This document shows positions 1-7,984 of a stretch of 49,501 nucleotides of DNA, piece after piece. Position numbers and translations under genes: made by a program. Numbering within the stretch: the stretch's first letter is position 1; each line of letters opens with the position of its first letter. Below the pieces are notes generated by a model that was not told the DNA's origin, did not search any database, and was given only the letters and a program-made list of their open reading frames with translations. The DNA comes from Candidatus Omnitrophota bacterium (GTDB lineage Bacteria; Omnitrophota; Omnitrophia; Omnitrophales; Aquincolibacteriaceae), in NCBI GenBank assembly GCA_016196555.1, contig JACPXL010000039.1, positions 1 to 49,501 of the forward strand. The letters are read 5' to 3'.

Positions 1-480
1 TTAGTGGCCAAGGCCCCGGAATATCCTGAAATTAATTTTCTCGGAATTGACCGGGTTGAAAAATGGATGAAGATCGGAAGAGAAAAATCCCTTAAAAGGA
101 AAGTCGAAAATCTCAAATTCATCAAGCAGGATGCCCGGCTGATTCTGGAAGGTCTTCCGCCCGGGGCCGTTTCTGTCTTTCATATTTATTTTCCCGACCC
201 TTGGCCCAAACGGCGGCATCGCCCGCGCCGGATTGTTAATGGGGTTTTGTTCAATCTTCTTTACCGGTGTCTTCTCGCTGGAGGCTTTGTCGAAATCGCG
301 ACCGATGATGCGGATTATTTTACGGCAATCAGAAAAGCAGTTCAAAGCGGCACCACTCCTTGGACCAAGATTCGTGAATCCATCAATGAACGGATCAATT
401 CTCCGGCGCTTAAAACCAATTATGAGCTTAAATATGAAGCCGCCGGAAAAAATCTCTATTATCTGGAGCTGGAAAAATGA
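1..480 (+). CDS. trmB: tRNA (guanine-N7-)-methyltransferase, 5'-truncated
   Basis: TrmB transfers a methyl group from S-adenosylmethionine to N7 of guanine 46 in the tRNA variable loop. The visible 159 codons hold the family signature FPDPWPKRRHRPRR, followed by RIVNG and the ATDD segment, and end in the usual YELKYEAAGKNLYYLELEK tail. The frame is open to the window edge. The N-terminal SAM-binding loop and roughly 50 residues (the family is about 200-230 long) lie upstream, so the GTG at position 4 is not a credible start. The stop overlaps the next start (ATGA), so the gene is probably translationally coupled to the pseudouridine synthase. Both act on RNA modification. Family assignment is secure; the real start is outside the window. 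Confidence 0.93.
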   Translation, partial: LVAKAPEYPEINFLGIDRVEKWMKIGREKSLKRKVENLKFIKQDARLILEGLPPGAVSVFHIYFPDPWPKRRHRPRRIVNGVLFNLLYRCLLAGGFVEIATDDADYFTAIRKAVQSGTTPWTKIRESINERINSPALKTNYELKYEAAGKNLYYLELEK

Positions 481-1226
481 GAATCGCCCGAGCTTTAGCG
501 CTTGCCGGCATTGATTCGCGGCGTAAATGCGAAATTCATGTGAGAAATGGCGCCGTGACGGTCAATGACGAAGTGGTGCAGGATTTAGGCCGTCAGGTTG
601 ATCCCGAACAGGATGTGATTTTATTTCGCGGTCGGCCCGTCGAAGCTGCTCCTGCCCATGTTTATTACATTCTCCACAAGCCGGTGGGATATATCACCAC
701 GGCTTTTGATCCGCATGCCAAAAAAACAGTTTATGATTTGCTTCCCAAAACATTAATCGCAGGATCGCGGCAGCCAAAGGCTTCGAGAACGCGCGTTTTT
801 CCTGTAGGGCGGCTGGACAAGGATTCTTCCGGACTCATTCTTATGACCAATGATGGAGATCTCGCCAACCGAATGGCGCATCCTCGGTTTCAAATAGGAA
901 AGTGGTATGAAGTCAGACTCGACCGCACGCTGGATCCGCGGGACGGTCATAAATTGCTCAGTGGAGTCAAAATTAAAGAAGGAACGGCCCGGGCCCAAAA
1001 ATTTTATAAACTTTCCCGCCGCGTTTTGAGATTGCTGATTCATGAGGGAAAAAAGCGCGAGATTCGAAGAATGTTTGAGGCGCTCAGCTATGAAGTTGTC
1101 GAACTCAAGAGAATTGCCTTCGGCCCTCTTATCTTGGGGACACTTCCCTCGGGAACGGGCAGATTCCTCACCCGTTCCGAAGTCCTGCATTTAAAAGAAC
1201 TTATCTTCAAAAAACCTGCCTCGTAA
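477..1226 (+). CDS. rluB: RsuA/RluB-family 23S/16S rRNA pseudouridine synthase
   Basis: A 249-residue protein that isomerises uridine to pseudouridine in ribosomal RNA. Residues 1-55 form a short S4 RNA-binding domain (RIARALALAGIDSRRKCE). The catalytic domain follows, with HKPVGYITT and the active-site motif GRLDKDSSGL, which places the catalytic aspartate at D114. A typical C-terminal EGKKREIRRMFEAL segment follows. The start overlaps the trmB stop by four bases. RluB (23S U2605) is the most likely member, but RsuA, RluE and RluF share these motifs and cannot be excluded by eye. The S4 domain starts very near the N-terminus, as in the family. Confidence 0.9.
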   Translation: MRIARALALAGIDSRRKCEIHVRNGAVTVNDEVVQDLGRQVDPEQDVILFRGRPVEAAPAHVYYILHKPVGYITTAFDPHAKKTVYDLLPKTLIAGSRQPKASRTRVFPVGRLDKDSSGLILMTNDGDLANRMAHPRFQIGKWYEVRLDRTLDPRDGHKLLSGVKIKEGTARAQKFYKLSRRVLRLLIHEGKKREIRRMFEALSYEVVELKRIAFGPLILGTLPSGTGRFLTRSEVLHLKELIFKKPAS

Positions 1227-1300
1227 TTTTTCCCTTCGCCTTGAATTATGCCCGGGAACGGGTATTCTTTAAAAGGGACATTTCTCCCATAAAGGCGAAT

Positions 1301-2443
1301 ATGAGAAGGAAAATTCTGGTTGGAGTTGGAATCTGTGCTTTTGCCTTGGTTTTTTTTGCCGGTTTGACAGATGCTAAACAGGTAGCGAAGAAACCCAAAA
1401 AGGCCCCGCTTTTTCCTGCCGAAGGAATTTGGCTGAACACAGAACCTTCCGGTAAAAAAATTTTCCAGCAAAAAATAACACTCGTTTTTTTCTGGGATTA
1501 CACTTCCATCAATTGTCTGCGCGAAATCGAGTTCCTAAAAAGATGGCACCGGCACTATCATCCCTACGGGCTTGAAATGATTTTTGTTCACGCTCCCGAA
1601 TATCAATTTGCCGCTCAAAAAGAAAATGTGAAAAATGCGCTGACGCGATTTGAGATTCCGTATCCGGTTTATCTCGATAATGATTTCAAGGTCTGGGATT
1701 CTTACGGTGTCATTTCCTGGCCCACTAAATTTTTGGTCAATGAAAAGGGAGTTATCATCCACACTCAAATGGGGGAAGGATATTACTCCATGACGGAACG
1801 TTACATCCGCAAGGCCTTGGTAAAACTAAATCCGGGCGCGGTCCTGCCTGAGCCTCTGGAAAAGGAAGATAAGGAAAATTATGATTCGGAATTTTGCGGT
1901 CAAATGAGCTCTGAAACTTATCTCGGATATCGTCAGCCGAGCTGGTGGAGCGGTGAGCTGGCCAACAGCGAAAGACGCTTTCCCGATCAAGTGCGTTATT
2001 ACAAAGATCAAGGGGAGCGCGTTGCGCACGGATTTTTTGCCCACGGCCAGTGGGCCAATCGCGCAGATTATTTCGAACACGCCCGACATACCGACCAGCT
2101 CTCTGATTATTTAGGAATTGTTTATTCTGCCCATGAGGTTTACGCCGTTTTAAACCGGCTTCCGGACCTAAAAAATGAAAAGGATTCATCCGGTCAAAAC
2201 GGCTATCGAGTTTACATTACCCGGGATGATGAGCCGCTTCCGCCGGCCCAGCGCGGGCCGGATGTTTTGCAGGATGATCAGGGGGCGACTTACGTTTTGG
2301 TGCAGGAATCCAAACTCTATTACTTGGTGATCGGAGAAGACCAGGATTTCCATGAGTTAAAACTTTGGCCCCAGCAAAAGGGAATGGCGGTTAATTCTTT
2401 TTCCTTTTCCAATCAATGCCTAAGCGATTTTGAGCATCGCTAA
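1301..2443 (+). CDS. Exported DipZ-like thioredoxin-fold protein, altered active site
   Basis: I chose the ATG at 1301 over the upstream TTG at 1241 because it opens directly into a signal peptide (MRRKILVGVGICAFALVFFAG); 380 residues. The middle is an AhpC/TlpA-type thioredoxin fold whose active-site region reads FWDYTSINCLRE. DipZ and NHLRC2 relatives have CINC here, so the first cysteine is Ser69 and only Cys72 remains. The C-terminal part (ETYLGYRQP, HGQW, YRVYITRDDEPLPPAQRGPDV, KLYYLVIGE) resembles the carbohydrate-binding-like C-terminal domain of mycobacterial DipZ. The CcdA membrane domain of DipZ is absent. It probably sits in the periplasm or on the cell surface. Disulfide exchange would have to be monothiol or lost; the function is unknown. 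Domain homology is from memory of the family. Confidence 0.7.
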   Translation: MRRKILVGVGICAFALVFFAGLTDAKQVAKKPKKAPLFPAEGIWLNTEPSGKKIFQQKITLVFFWDYTSINCLREIEFLKRWHRHYHPYGLEMIFVHAPEYQFAAQKENVKNALTRFEIPYPVYLDNDFKVWDSYGVISWPTKFLVNEKGVIIHTQMGEGYYSMTERYIRKALVKLNPGAVLPEPLEKEDKENYDSEFCGQMSSETYLGYRQPSWWSGELANSERRFPDQVRYYKDQGERVAHGFFAHGQWANRADYFEHARHTDQLSDYLGIVYSAHEVYAVLNRLPDLKNEKDSSGQNGYRVYITRDDEPLPPAQRGPDVLQDDQGATYVLVQESKLYYLVIGEDQDFHELKLWPQQKGMAVNSFSFSNQCLSDFEHR

Positions 2444-2468
2444 TCCCTGACGGTTTTTCAACGCAAAC

Positions 2469-2843
2469 TCATTTTTTCTGCAGCCGGATTTTTCTTATCT
2501 TTTTCTCATGGGGGCAGTAAATCCAGCATTCGTCAATCGTGACGGCTTCGGTCAGAATGATCACGCGGTTCCCGATTGAAAATGAAACGTGAAGTTCCAC
2601 CGCTTCCGCGCTAGTCCCGTGGCTCTTTAATTCCTGGAGAAGAAACCTTATATCCGAAGGTTTCAGCGCCGCACTCATCTCCATTAAATCCTCGACAATA
2701 TATTCCCAAGCCAGCGGGACGGGAGGGCTTTCCAAACTCGAAATGTTTTTCATGGTCAAAAGATACACGTTCAAACGGCCATTGAGAAATAAAAAATCGG
2801 AAAAATTTTTGACCATTCTATTATTAGTAGAATTGAAATCCAT
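2469..2843 (-). CDS. Hypothetical protein (124 aa)
   Basis: I do not recognise this protein. It is read on the - strand, opposite to its neighbours. The open frame extends to 2927, but the ATG at 2843 is preferred because GAGGA stands 8-12 bases in front of it. The product is about 124 residues, soluble, with a lysine-rich end (HEKKIRKIRLQKK) and no signal peptide or membrane segment. A stretch like SIGNRVIILTEAVTIDECWIY suggests beta structure, possibly a small PilZ- or chaperone-like fold, but no motif supports this. It converges on the DipZ-like gene with 25 bases between stops and diverges from queF. Confidence 0.55.
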   Translation of the reverse strand: MDFNSTNNRMVKNFSDFLFLNGRLNVYLLTMKNISSLESPPVPLAWEYIVEDLMEMSAALKPSDIRFLLQELKSHGTSAEAVELHVSFSIGNRVIILTEAVTIDECWIYCPHEKKIRKIRLQKK

Positions 2844-3022
2844 TAGAGATATCCTCGGACTTAAAAAAAGTTTTTTCAACGCGCGTAATTTTTTGAAATG
2901 ATTGAGGTTGCGAAACGCAAAAGGCACAGGCTAACAAACGATTTCTATTTTTATCCTGGTCTGATCAATTTCTAGCAATCATTTTCAATACGGATTAAGA
3001 CCGGGCATTTCTGACGGGCCAT

Positions 3023-3051
3023 TTTTAATCCCAGGCTCCCCATGCTATAAT
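3023..3051 (+). promoter_or_regulatory. Putative extended -10 promoter of queF (leaderless)
   Basis: TGC followed by a perfect TATAAT lies at 3043-3051, an extended -10 element. A weak -35-like TTTTAA is 17 bases upstream. The -10 ends 7 bases before the ATG of queF, so transcription would begin at or one base before the start codon. There is no ribosome binding site in the intervening CGCCGCC. Confidence 0.6.
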
Positions 3052-3058
3052 CGCCGCC

Positions 3059-3430
3059 ATGCCGAGCCGTTCCTCGAAAAAATTGGAAGTTTTTCCCAAT
3101 CCTTGTTCCAAACGGGATTATGAGATTCGCTTTGAATGTCCTGAATTTACTTGCCTTTGCCCCCGTACGGGCCAGCCGGACTTTGCGACGATCCGTATTG
3201 TTTACACGCCGGATAAATTGTGTGTGGAGCTCAAAAGTCTCAAATTGTATTTGTGGAGTTTCCGGAGTGAAGGGGCCTTTCACGAAGCAGTAACCAATCT
3301 CATTTTGGATGATTTGGTCCGCGCCGTGAACCCGCGCCATATGGAAATCGAAGGAGATTTTTACGTGCGCGGGGGAATTCACACGGTGGTGAAAGCATCC
3401 CATCATAAGGCCGGTTCCCGCAAAAAATAA
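3059..3430 (+). CDS. queF: NADPH-dependent 7-cyano-7-deazaguanine reductase (QueF)
   Basis: QueF reduces the nitrile preQ0 to the amine preQ1 with NADPH, a step of queuosine synthesis. The 123-residue length is that of the short, unimodular (Bacillus-type) enzyme. Visible motifs are [16 protein letters not shown], holding the catalytic cysteine (second Cys, in LCP) and the proton-donor aspartate, and [13 protein letters not shown] followed by FHEAVTN, the substrate-binding QueF motif and glutamate. No other queuosine gene is present in the window. The gene sits seven bases before the endonuclease Q gene and probably shares its transcript. No Shine-Dalgarno precedes the ATG (see the promoter entry). 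Confidence 0.95.
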   Translation: MPSRSSKKLEVFPNPCSKRDYEIRFECPEFTCLCPRTGQPDFATIRIVYTPDKLCVELKSLKLYLWSFRSEGAFHEAVTNLILDDLVRAVNPRHMEIEGDFYVRGGIHTVVKASHHKAGSRKK

Positions 3431-3436
3431 TTCTTC

Positions 3437-4669
3437 ATGCGAATCACTGCCGATTTCCATATTCATTCCAAATATAGCCGCGCCACTTCCCGTGAAATGG
3501 AAGTTGAAACCCTCGCTCGTTACGCCGCGATCAAAGGAATTGATCTTTTAGCAACAGGGGATTTTACCCACCCGCAGTATTTTTCTGAATTGAAGGCGGC
3601 GCTCGAACCGCTCGGGAACGGACTGTTTAAACTCAGAAAAAATCCCGCCTCGGTTCATTTCATTCTTACAGTAGAAGTCAGCAATATTTTTTCTGTGAAT
3701 GGAAAAACAAAAAGGGTCCATACGGTTTTGTTTGCGCCATCTTTTGAGGTGGCGGAAAAAATCAACCGTCAGCTTTCCCGCTGGGGAAAACTCGCAAGCG
3801 ACGGTCGTCCCATTTTGACTATTCATGTCAAAGATGTGGTCAAAGCGGTGCTGGATATTTCTCCAGACTGCCTGATTGTTCCTGCCCACGCCTGGACGCC
3901 GTGGTTTTCTGTTTTCGGTTCCGCCTCAGGTTTTGATTCGCTGGAAGAATGTTTTGAAGAACAGGCCCAAAATATTTATGCCATCGAAACCGGACTTTCC
4001 TCTGACCCCGCCATGAATTGGCGGCTTTCATCGCTTGACCGGATCACGCTTTTGTCCAATTCTGATTCCCATTCGCCAGCTCGAATCGGCCGTGAAGCGA
4101 ACGTGTTTGATTGCGCCATGGACTATTTCGAAATTCTGGACGTCATCAAAAAAGGAGATCCGAAAAAATTTCTTCACACCATTGAATTTTTCCCTCCGGA
4201 AGGTAAATACCATCTTGACGGCCATCGTGCCTGTGGAATTGTTTTTGAACCGCACGTGACGCGCGAGCATGATTATCTTTGCCCGGAATGCGGCAAAAAA
4301 TTGACGGTCGGCGTGATGCATCGCGTGGAGTCTCTGGCGGACCGTCCGGAAGGGTTCCGGCCCCAAGGAAAAATTCCTTTTAAAAATATGGTCCCTCTTG
4401 ATGAAATCATTGCCGCGGCTCTGGGGAAAAATGCGGGCACTAAAATTGTCGATGCCGAATATGAAAAAATGATACGCGAACTCGGAACCGAGCTGGATAT
4501 TTTATTTGAGCGTACGGAAGATGAAATGCGCGGCCATGCCGATGCGCGCGTGGTGGAAGGCATTTTAAAGGTCCGCCGGCATGAAATCGAAGTGATTCCC
4601 GGCTATGACGGGCTTTATGGAAAGGTCAAAATTTTCGGTGCCAAAACCAGGCAAATGGAGTTTTTTTAA
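3437..4669 (+). CDS. Endonuclease Q-like PHP-domain DNA repair nuclease
   Basis: A 410-residue PHP-superfamily protein. The metal-binding HIH is at residues 8-10, and further ligands are in ATGDFTHP (about 40-46), TVEVSN (about 78), PAHAWTP (149-155) and SNSDSHSP (207-214). A small zinc site follows: Cys266, then CPECGKKL at 282-289. This architecture is that of the archaeal endonuclease Q family (TIGR00375), which cuts DNA 5' to deaminated bases such as hypoxanthine and uracil and to abasic sites. The family is well known in Thermococcales and methanogens and is patchy in bacteria. It lies between queF and a D-aminoacylase, with a one-base TAATG overlap to the latter. The biochemical role is inferred from homology. 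Confidence 0.8.
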   Translation: MRITADFHIHSKYSRATSREMEVETLARYAAIKGIDLLATGDFTHPQYFSELKAALEPLGNGLFKLRKNPASVHFILTVEVSNIFSVNGKTKRVHTVLFAPSFEVAEKINRQLSRWGKLASDGRPILTIHVKDVVKAVLDISPDCLIVPAHAWTPWFSVFGSASGFDSLEECFEEQAQNIYAIETGLSSDPAMNWRLSSLDRITLLSNSDSHSPARIGREANVFDCAMDYFEILDVIKKGDPKKFLHTIEFFPPEGKYHLDGHRACGIVFEPHVTREHDYLCPECGKKLTVGVMHRVESLADRPEGFRPQGKIPFKNMVPLDEIIAAALGKNAGTKIVDAEYEKMIRELGTELDILFERTEDEMRGHADARVVEGILKVRRHEIEVIPGYDGLYGKVKIFGAKTRQMEFF

Positions 4670-6309
4670 TGATCCTTTTATGGTTTATTTTAAACTTTCT
4701 TTTCTTAAATCCGGCGGCCATGGCGCAAGATAAAGCTTATGATTTTCTTATCCAGAACGCCACGGTTTATGACGGCGTTTCTGCGAGGCCCGTCAAAACC
4801 GATGTGGCCATTACCCATGAATCCATTGCGGTGCTGGGAAATTTAAATCCGGATGATGCGGTCCAGGTCATTGATGGGACCGACCTTATTCTTTCTCCGG
4901 GATTTATCGATGCTCACACGCATTCGGATTTTAACGCTTTTATTTATCCAAAACTTCCCAACAAAATTATGCAGGGAGTGACCACCGAAATTACGGGCAA
5001 TTGCGGTATGTCGGCTGCGCCGGTTTTAGGAGGCCATCATGAGCACATCCATTCGGTATGGGCGCGCGAGGGAGTCATTATCCCGAAAGAAATTCCCTGG
5101 AAAACTTTTGGCGACTATTTGGCCGCCGGGCGGGGAGCTAGATCATTCACTAATCAAGCTGCGCTGGTGGGGCATGGCAATATCCGATTTGCTGTCATGG
5201 GAAATGCGGCGCGCGCCGCTTCGGCGGAAGAAATGGAAAGGATGAAAAAAATCCTTCGCGAGGCGATGGATGACGGGGCTTACGGAATTTCTTTTGGGTT
5301 GATTTATATCCCCGGGACTTTTGCCAATCAGGAAGAATTAACCGAACTTTGCCAGGAAGCAGCAAGCCGCGAAGGAGTTTGTGCTTTTCACATACGCAGT
5401 GAAGGTAAAAAACTTCTTGAAGCAATCAAAGAGGCTATCGAAATTGGGGAGACGGCGAAGGCCCGCATTCAAATTTCTCATCTCAAAGCTGCCGGCCGCA
5501 GCAATTGGCCAAAAATTGATGAGGCCTTTCAATTGATTGAAGAGGCGCGAAAGCGCGGCGTGCAAATCCAAGCCGACGTTTATCCTTATGCGGCGAGTTT
5601 TGCCGAGCTCGGCGTTATTTTGCCCGACAGTCTTTATGAGCGCGAAGACCGTGTCGAATATTTTCAAAATCCCGAAAAATATCAGGAAATTCTGGGCAGC
5701 CTGAAAACTTATTATGCAGAAAAGAAAACCAAATGGGACACCGTCAAAATCGCAACCACCAACGATCCGCGCTATCAAGCCGCCGAAGGGAAGTCAATCG
5801 CAGAAATTGTTCAAGAAACCAAAGAGTCACCGGAAGAGTTCCTGGTCAAAATCCTCAGGGACACCAATTTTGAAGCCAGTGCCTTCTATTTTTCTCAAAG
5901 TGAAGATGTGGTCAAGCGCATTCTAAGAAAATCTTATGTCGCTGTGGGTTCCGACAGCATTGCCGATGGCAGCCGCCATCCTCACCCGCGCGCGTTCGGA
6001 ACTTTTCCAAAAGTGCTGGCAGATTATGTGCGCGATGAAAAAATTCTTTCACTGGGTGAAGAAATCCGGAAAATGACTTCGCTTCCGGCAAAACATTTCA
6101 GAATTAAAGATCGCGGTGAAATCCGGCCCGGTTTTATCGCCGATTTGATTTTGTGGGACGCGGAACACATTTCCGCTTTTGCCAATTATGAAAATCCGAA
6201 AGTCCTGACGCGGGGGATTCGTTGGGCTTTTGTGAATGGAAAACCGGAAATCAAAGACGGTGAACTGACTGGGGATAAAAGCGGCACATTCCTCCAGCGA
6301 AATGTCTGA
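4669..6309 (+). CDS. Exported N-acyl-D-amino-acid deacylase (D-aminoacylase)
   Basis: A 546-residue amidohydrolase-superfamily enzyme that removes acyl groups from D-amino acids. An N-terminal hydrophobic stretch ending AAMAQ (residues 1-20) looks like a signal peptide, so it probably acts in the periplasm on cell-wall-derived or environmental D-amino acid conjugates. The metal motif HTHSD is at 83-87, and the D-aminoacylase signature TGNCGMSAAP begins about residue 109. Further family blocks are HIRSEG, ISHLKAAG and VGSDSIADGS. The ending (GFIADLILWD, then LTRGIRWAFVNGKP) is the returning beta-sandwich domain. The start overlaps the preceding stop (TAATG). Substrate specificity for particular D-amino acids cannot be read from sequence. 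Confidence 0.88.
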   Translation: MILLWFILNFLFLNPAAMAQDKAYDFLIQNATVYDGVSARPVKTDVAITHESIAVLGNLNPDDAVQVIDGTDLILSPGFIDAHTHSDFNAFIYPKLPNKIMQGVTTEITGNCGMSAAPVLGGHHEHIHSVWAREGVIIPKEIPWKTFGDYLAAGRGARSFTNQAALVGHGNIRFAVMGNAARAASAEEMERMKKILREAMDDGAYGISFGLIYIPGTFANQEELTELCQEAASREGVCAFHIRSEGKKLLEAIKEAIEIGETAKARIQISHLKAAGRSNWPKIDEAFQLIEEARKRGVQIQADVYPYAASFAELGVILPDSLYEREDRVEYFQNPEKYQEILGSLKTYYAEKKTKWDTVKIATTNDPRYQAAEGKSIAEIVQETKESPEEFLVKILRDTNFEASAFYFSQSEDVVKRILRKSYVAVGSDSIADGSRHPHPRAFGTFPKVLADYVRDEKILSLGEEIRKMTSLPAKHFRIKDRGEIRPGFIADLILWDAEHISAFANYENPKVLTRGIRWAFVNGKPEIKDGELTGDKSGTFLQRNV

Positions 6310-6331
6310 ACAATCTGACACTCTGCATTTT

Positions 6332-6350
6332 GTCATTAGCCCTTAATGAC
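6332..6350 (+). terminator. Hairpin before a pyrimidine tract, possible terminator
   Basis: GTCATTA and TAATGAC (7 bp) enclose a 5-base loop, followed by TTCCCCCCTCTTC. The stem sits 23 bases after the D-aminoacylase stop. The tract downstream is C-rich rather than T-rich, so an intrinsic terminator is only a possibility. Confidence 0.35.
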
Positions 6351-6382
6351 TTCCCCCCTCTTCAAAATAGCCCTTCTTTAAC

Positions 6383-6398
6383 TGGCACGGTATTTGTT
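6383..6398 (+). promoter_or_regulatory. Sigma-54-like (-24/-12) promoter upstream of the DUF1579 gene
   Basis: TGGCACG, four bases, then TTGTT closely matches the -24/-12 consensus TGGCACG-N4-TTGCW. The one departure is T for the conserved C of the -12 element. Its distance of 52 bases to the ATG at 6450 fits a promoter with a short leader. No sigma-70-like pair is evident here. No RpoN or enhancer-binding protein gene lies in the window. Confidence 0.45.
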
Positions 6399-6412
6399 AA
6401 CTCCTTTGCAGG

Positions 6413-6431
6413 GAAGGGTGTCTAGCCCTTC
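6413..6431 (+). other. 5'-leader hairpin of the DUF1579 gene
   Basis: GAAGGG (6413-6418) and CCCTTC (6426-6431) pair across a 7-base loop. It lies between the sigma-54-like promoter and the Shine-Dalgarno AAAGGAG (about 6437-6443), so it would be in the 5' leader. Whether it stabilises or regulates the mRNA is unknown. Confidence 0.35.
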
Positions 6432-6449
6432 GAAACAAAGGAGACTGTT

Positions 6450-7082
6450 ATGAATCAAAAAACTACTTGGTTCTTTCTCGTTTTGACCTTTCTTGTTTTC
6501 CCGTCTTTTAAGACGGGCGCTTTTGCGGATACCGAAAAAACCGTTACCAAAACCACAACGACCGTTACAACAACCTATGATCAGCTCCCGGATTGGAAAG
6601 AAAAAACAGTGCCGGGCACAAATCACGCTGTTCTTAATACCTTGGTGGGGAATTGGAACTATAAGGTTCGCTGGTCCATGACGCCCACAGGTCCCGTGAA
6701 TGAATCAAGTGGTACTAGCACGAACAGATGGATTATGGGAGGACGGTACCTCGAGCAAACTTATACAGGCACCATGATGGGAGAGCCTTTTCAGGGGCTG
6801 GGGGTTACGGGGTATGACAATATGAAAAAAGAATATCAATCGATGTGGATTGATAACATGTCAACCGGCATGATGATTTCTGAAGGCGGCCAGTACGATG
6901 ACGCGGCCAAAACCATTTCAGAAAGCGGAGCATTCAGCTGCCCGATGACCGGTGAAGTGAACAAAATCTTCCGCGCCGAATGGAAAATTGCGGATGCGGA
7001 TCACTATAGCTATGAAATGTACACGAACGCTCCGGATGGCAGTGAATTTAAATCCATGGAAATAAATTACACTCGCCAATAA
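6450..7082 (+). CDS. Exported DUF1579 family protein
   Basis: A 210-residue protein with a signal peptide (MNQKTTWFFLVLTFLVFPSF, cleaved near AFA) and then a threonine-rich linker (TVTKTTTTVTTTY). The remainder matches the DUF1579 pattern: LVGNWNYKVRW, an ILGGRYLE-like IMGGRYLEQTYTG, then GEPFQGLGVTGYDNMKKEYQ and WIDNMSTG. DUF1579 is a lipocalin-like beta-barrel family of unknown function. A strong AAAGGAG ribosome binding site supports the start. The gene stands apart behind a sigma-54-like promoter, and a tiny lipoprotein gene follows it 41 bases downstream, probably on the same mRNA. Confidence 0.75.
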   Translation: MNQKTTWFFLVLTFLVFPSFKTGAFADTEKTVTKTTTTVTTTYDQLPDWKEKTVPGTNHAVLNTLVGNWNYKVRWSMTPTGPVNESSGTSTNRWIMGGRYLEQTYTGTMMGEPFQGLGVTGYDNMKKEYQSMWIDNMSTGMMISEGGQYDDAAKTISESGAFSCPMTGEVNKIFRAEWKIADADHYSYEMYTNAPDGSEFKSMEINYTRQ

Positions 7083-7123
7083 TCATGCAGTGACGAGAAA
7101 AAATTGCAATGGAAAGGAGCCCT

Positions 7124-7285
7124 ATGAAAATAAACATACAAACACTGTTTTTGCTCTTTTTGATTCTGGCCAATTCCGGCTGTGCCGCAGCGTGGTTTGG
7201 AGCGGGAGCGGCGACGGGCGCTGTTGTTCATGAAGCCGTCGATGATGACGAAAAAGTTGTGATTGTCGAAAAGGAAAAAGGTTGA
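7124..7285 (+). CDS. Small predicted lipoprotein (53 aa)
   Basis: A short gene with a good ribosome binding site (AAAGGAG, 6 bases before the ATG). Translation gives a hydrophobic signal segment, MKINIQTLFLLFLILANSGC, ending in a lipobox-like site with Cys20. The mature part, AAAWFGAGAATGAVVHEAV, has a glycine-rich hydrophobic stretch, and the end is acidic then basic (DDDEKVVIVEKEKG). The box NSGC departs from the usual L-A/S-G/A-C, so lipid attachment is likely but not certain. It follows the DUF1579 gene and may be cotranscribed. The glycine-rich segment recalls small outer-membrane glycine-zipper lipoproteins. No function is known. Confidence 0.6.
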   Translation: MKINIQTLFLLFLILANSGCAAAWFGAGAATGAVVHEAVDDDEKVVIVEKEKG

Positions 7286-7315
7286 GGCTCCTTCTAGCAA
7301 TCCCGAACACCGCCT

Positions 7316-7335
7316 AACCGGTTTTATAACCGGTT
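7316..7335. terminator. AACCGGTT hairpin, possible terminator
   Basis: Two copies of the self-complementary AACCGGTT, separated by TTAT, form an 8-bp stem with a 4-base loop, followed by TCTTG. It separates the small lipoprotein gene from the tpx promoter, which begins three bases later. The T tract is poor, so termination is plausible but unproven. Confidence 0.4.
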
Positions 7336-7337
7336 TC

Positions 7338-7365
7338 TTGACAAGAAAAGTGAATGTGCTATTCT
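7338..7365 (+). promoter_or_regulatory. Sigma-70-type promoter of tpx
   Basis: Perfect -35 TTGACA (7338-7343), a 16-base spacer and TATTCT (7360-7365). Predicted transcription start is about 7372, leaving a leader of about 70 bases before tpx with GGGAGA as ribosome binding site. Confidence 0.6.
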
Positions 7366-7443
7366 TAAAAATCAAAATCGGTCTTGTTTTTGCTGTCGAT
7401 ACCAATAATCTAAACTAGTGTTCTAACAAGCAGGGAGAATCCA

Positions 7444-7971
7444 ATGGCAGATCAAGAGAGAAAAGGCGCAGTGACTTTTAAAGGCAATCCACTCACACTC
7501 ATCGGGCCGGAACTCAAAGCCGGCGATAAGGCCCCGGATTTCAAATTACTGGGGGGCGATTTAAGCGAAGTGACTTTAGCAAGCTCCAAAGGTAAAACCC
7601 GCTTAATTAGCGTGGTCCCTTCCCTCGATACTCCGGTTTGCGATATGCAGACCAAACGGTTTAATGAAGAAGCCGGCAAACTTCCTTCGGATGTGATTGT
7701 TCTGACCGTAAGCTGCGATCTTCCTTTTGCACAAAAGCGCTGGTGCGGTGCGGCAAGTGCTTCTAAAATCACAACGCTTTCCGATCATCGTGAGGCCTCT
7801 TTCGGAAAAGCTTACGGTGTTTTGATCAAAGAATTACGCCTGCTGGCCAGATCGATTTTTGTTATTGGGCCCAATGACAAAATTCAATACGTCGAATATG
7901 TCAAAGAAGTCACGGCGCATCCTGATTATGAAAAAGCGCTCGCCGCTTTAAAAGCCGGAGCCCGGGCTTAA
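7444..7971 (+). CDS. tpx: Thiol peroxidase (Tpx, atypical 2-Cys peroxiredoxin)
   Basis: A 175-residue peroxiredoxin that reduces hydrogen peroxide and alkyl hydroperoxides using thioredoxin. The start GAVTFKGNPLTLIG and the PSLDTPVCDMQT motif are diagnostic of Tpx. The peroxidatic cysteine is Cys66 and the resolving cysteine is Cys101 in FAQKRWCGA. An extra Cys91 lies in VSCDLPFA. The protein has no signal peptide in this frame, so it is probably cytoplasmic. The length is normal for the family. It has its own promoter, and a TPR-protein gene begins 13 bases downstream. Confidence 0.95.
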   Translation: MADQERKGAVTFKGNPLTLIGPELKAGDKAPDFKLLGGDLSEVTLASSKGKTRLISVVPSLDTPVCDMQTKRFNEEAGKLPSDVIVLTVSCDLPFAQKRWCGAASASKITTLSDHREASFGKAYGVLIKELRLLARSIFVIGPNDKIQYVEYVKEVTAHPDYEKALAALKAGARA

Positions 7972-7984
7972 GAGATATTCCCCG

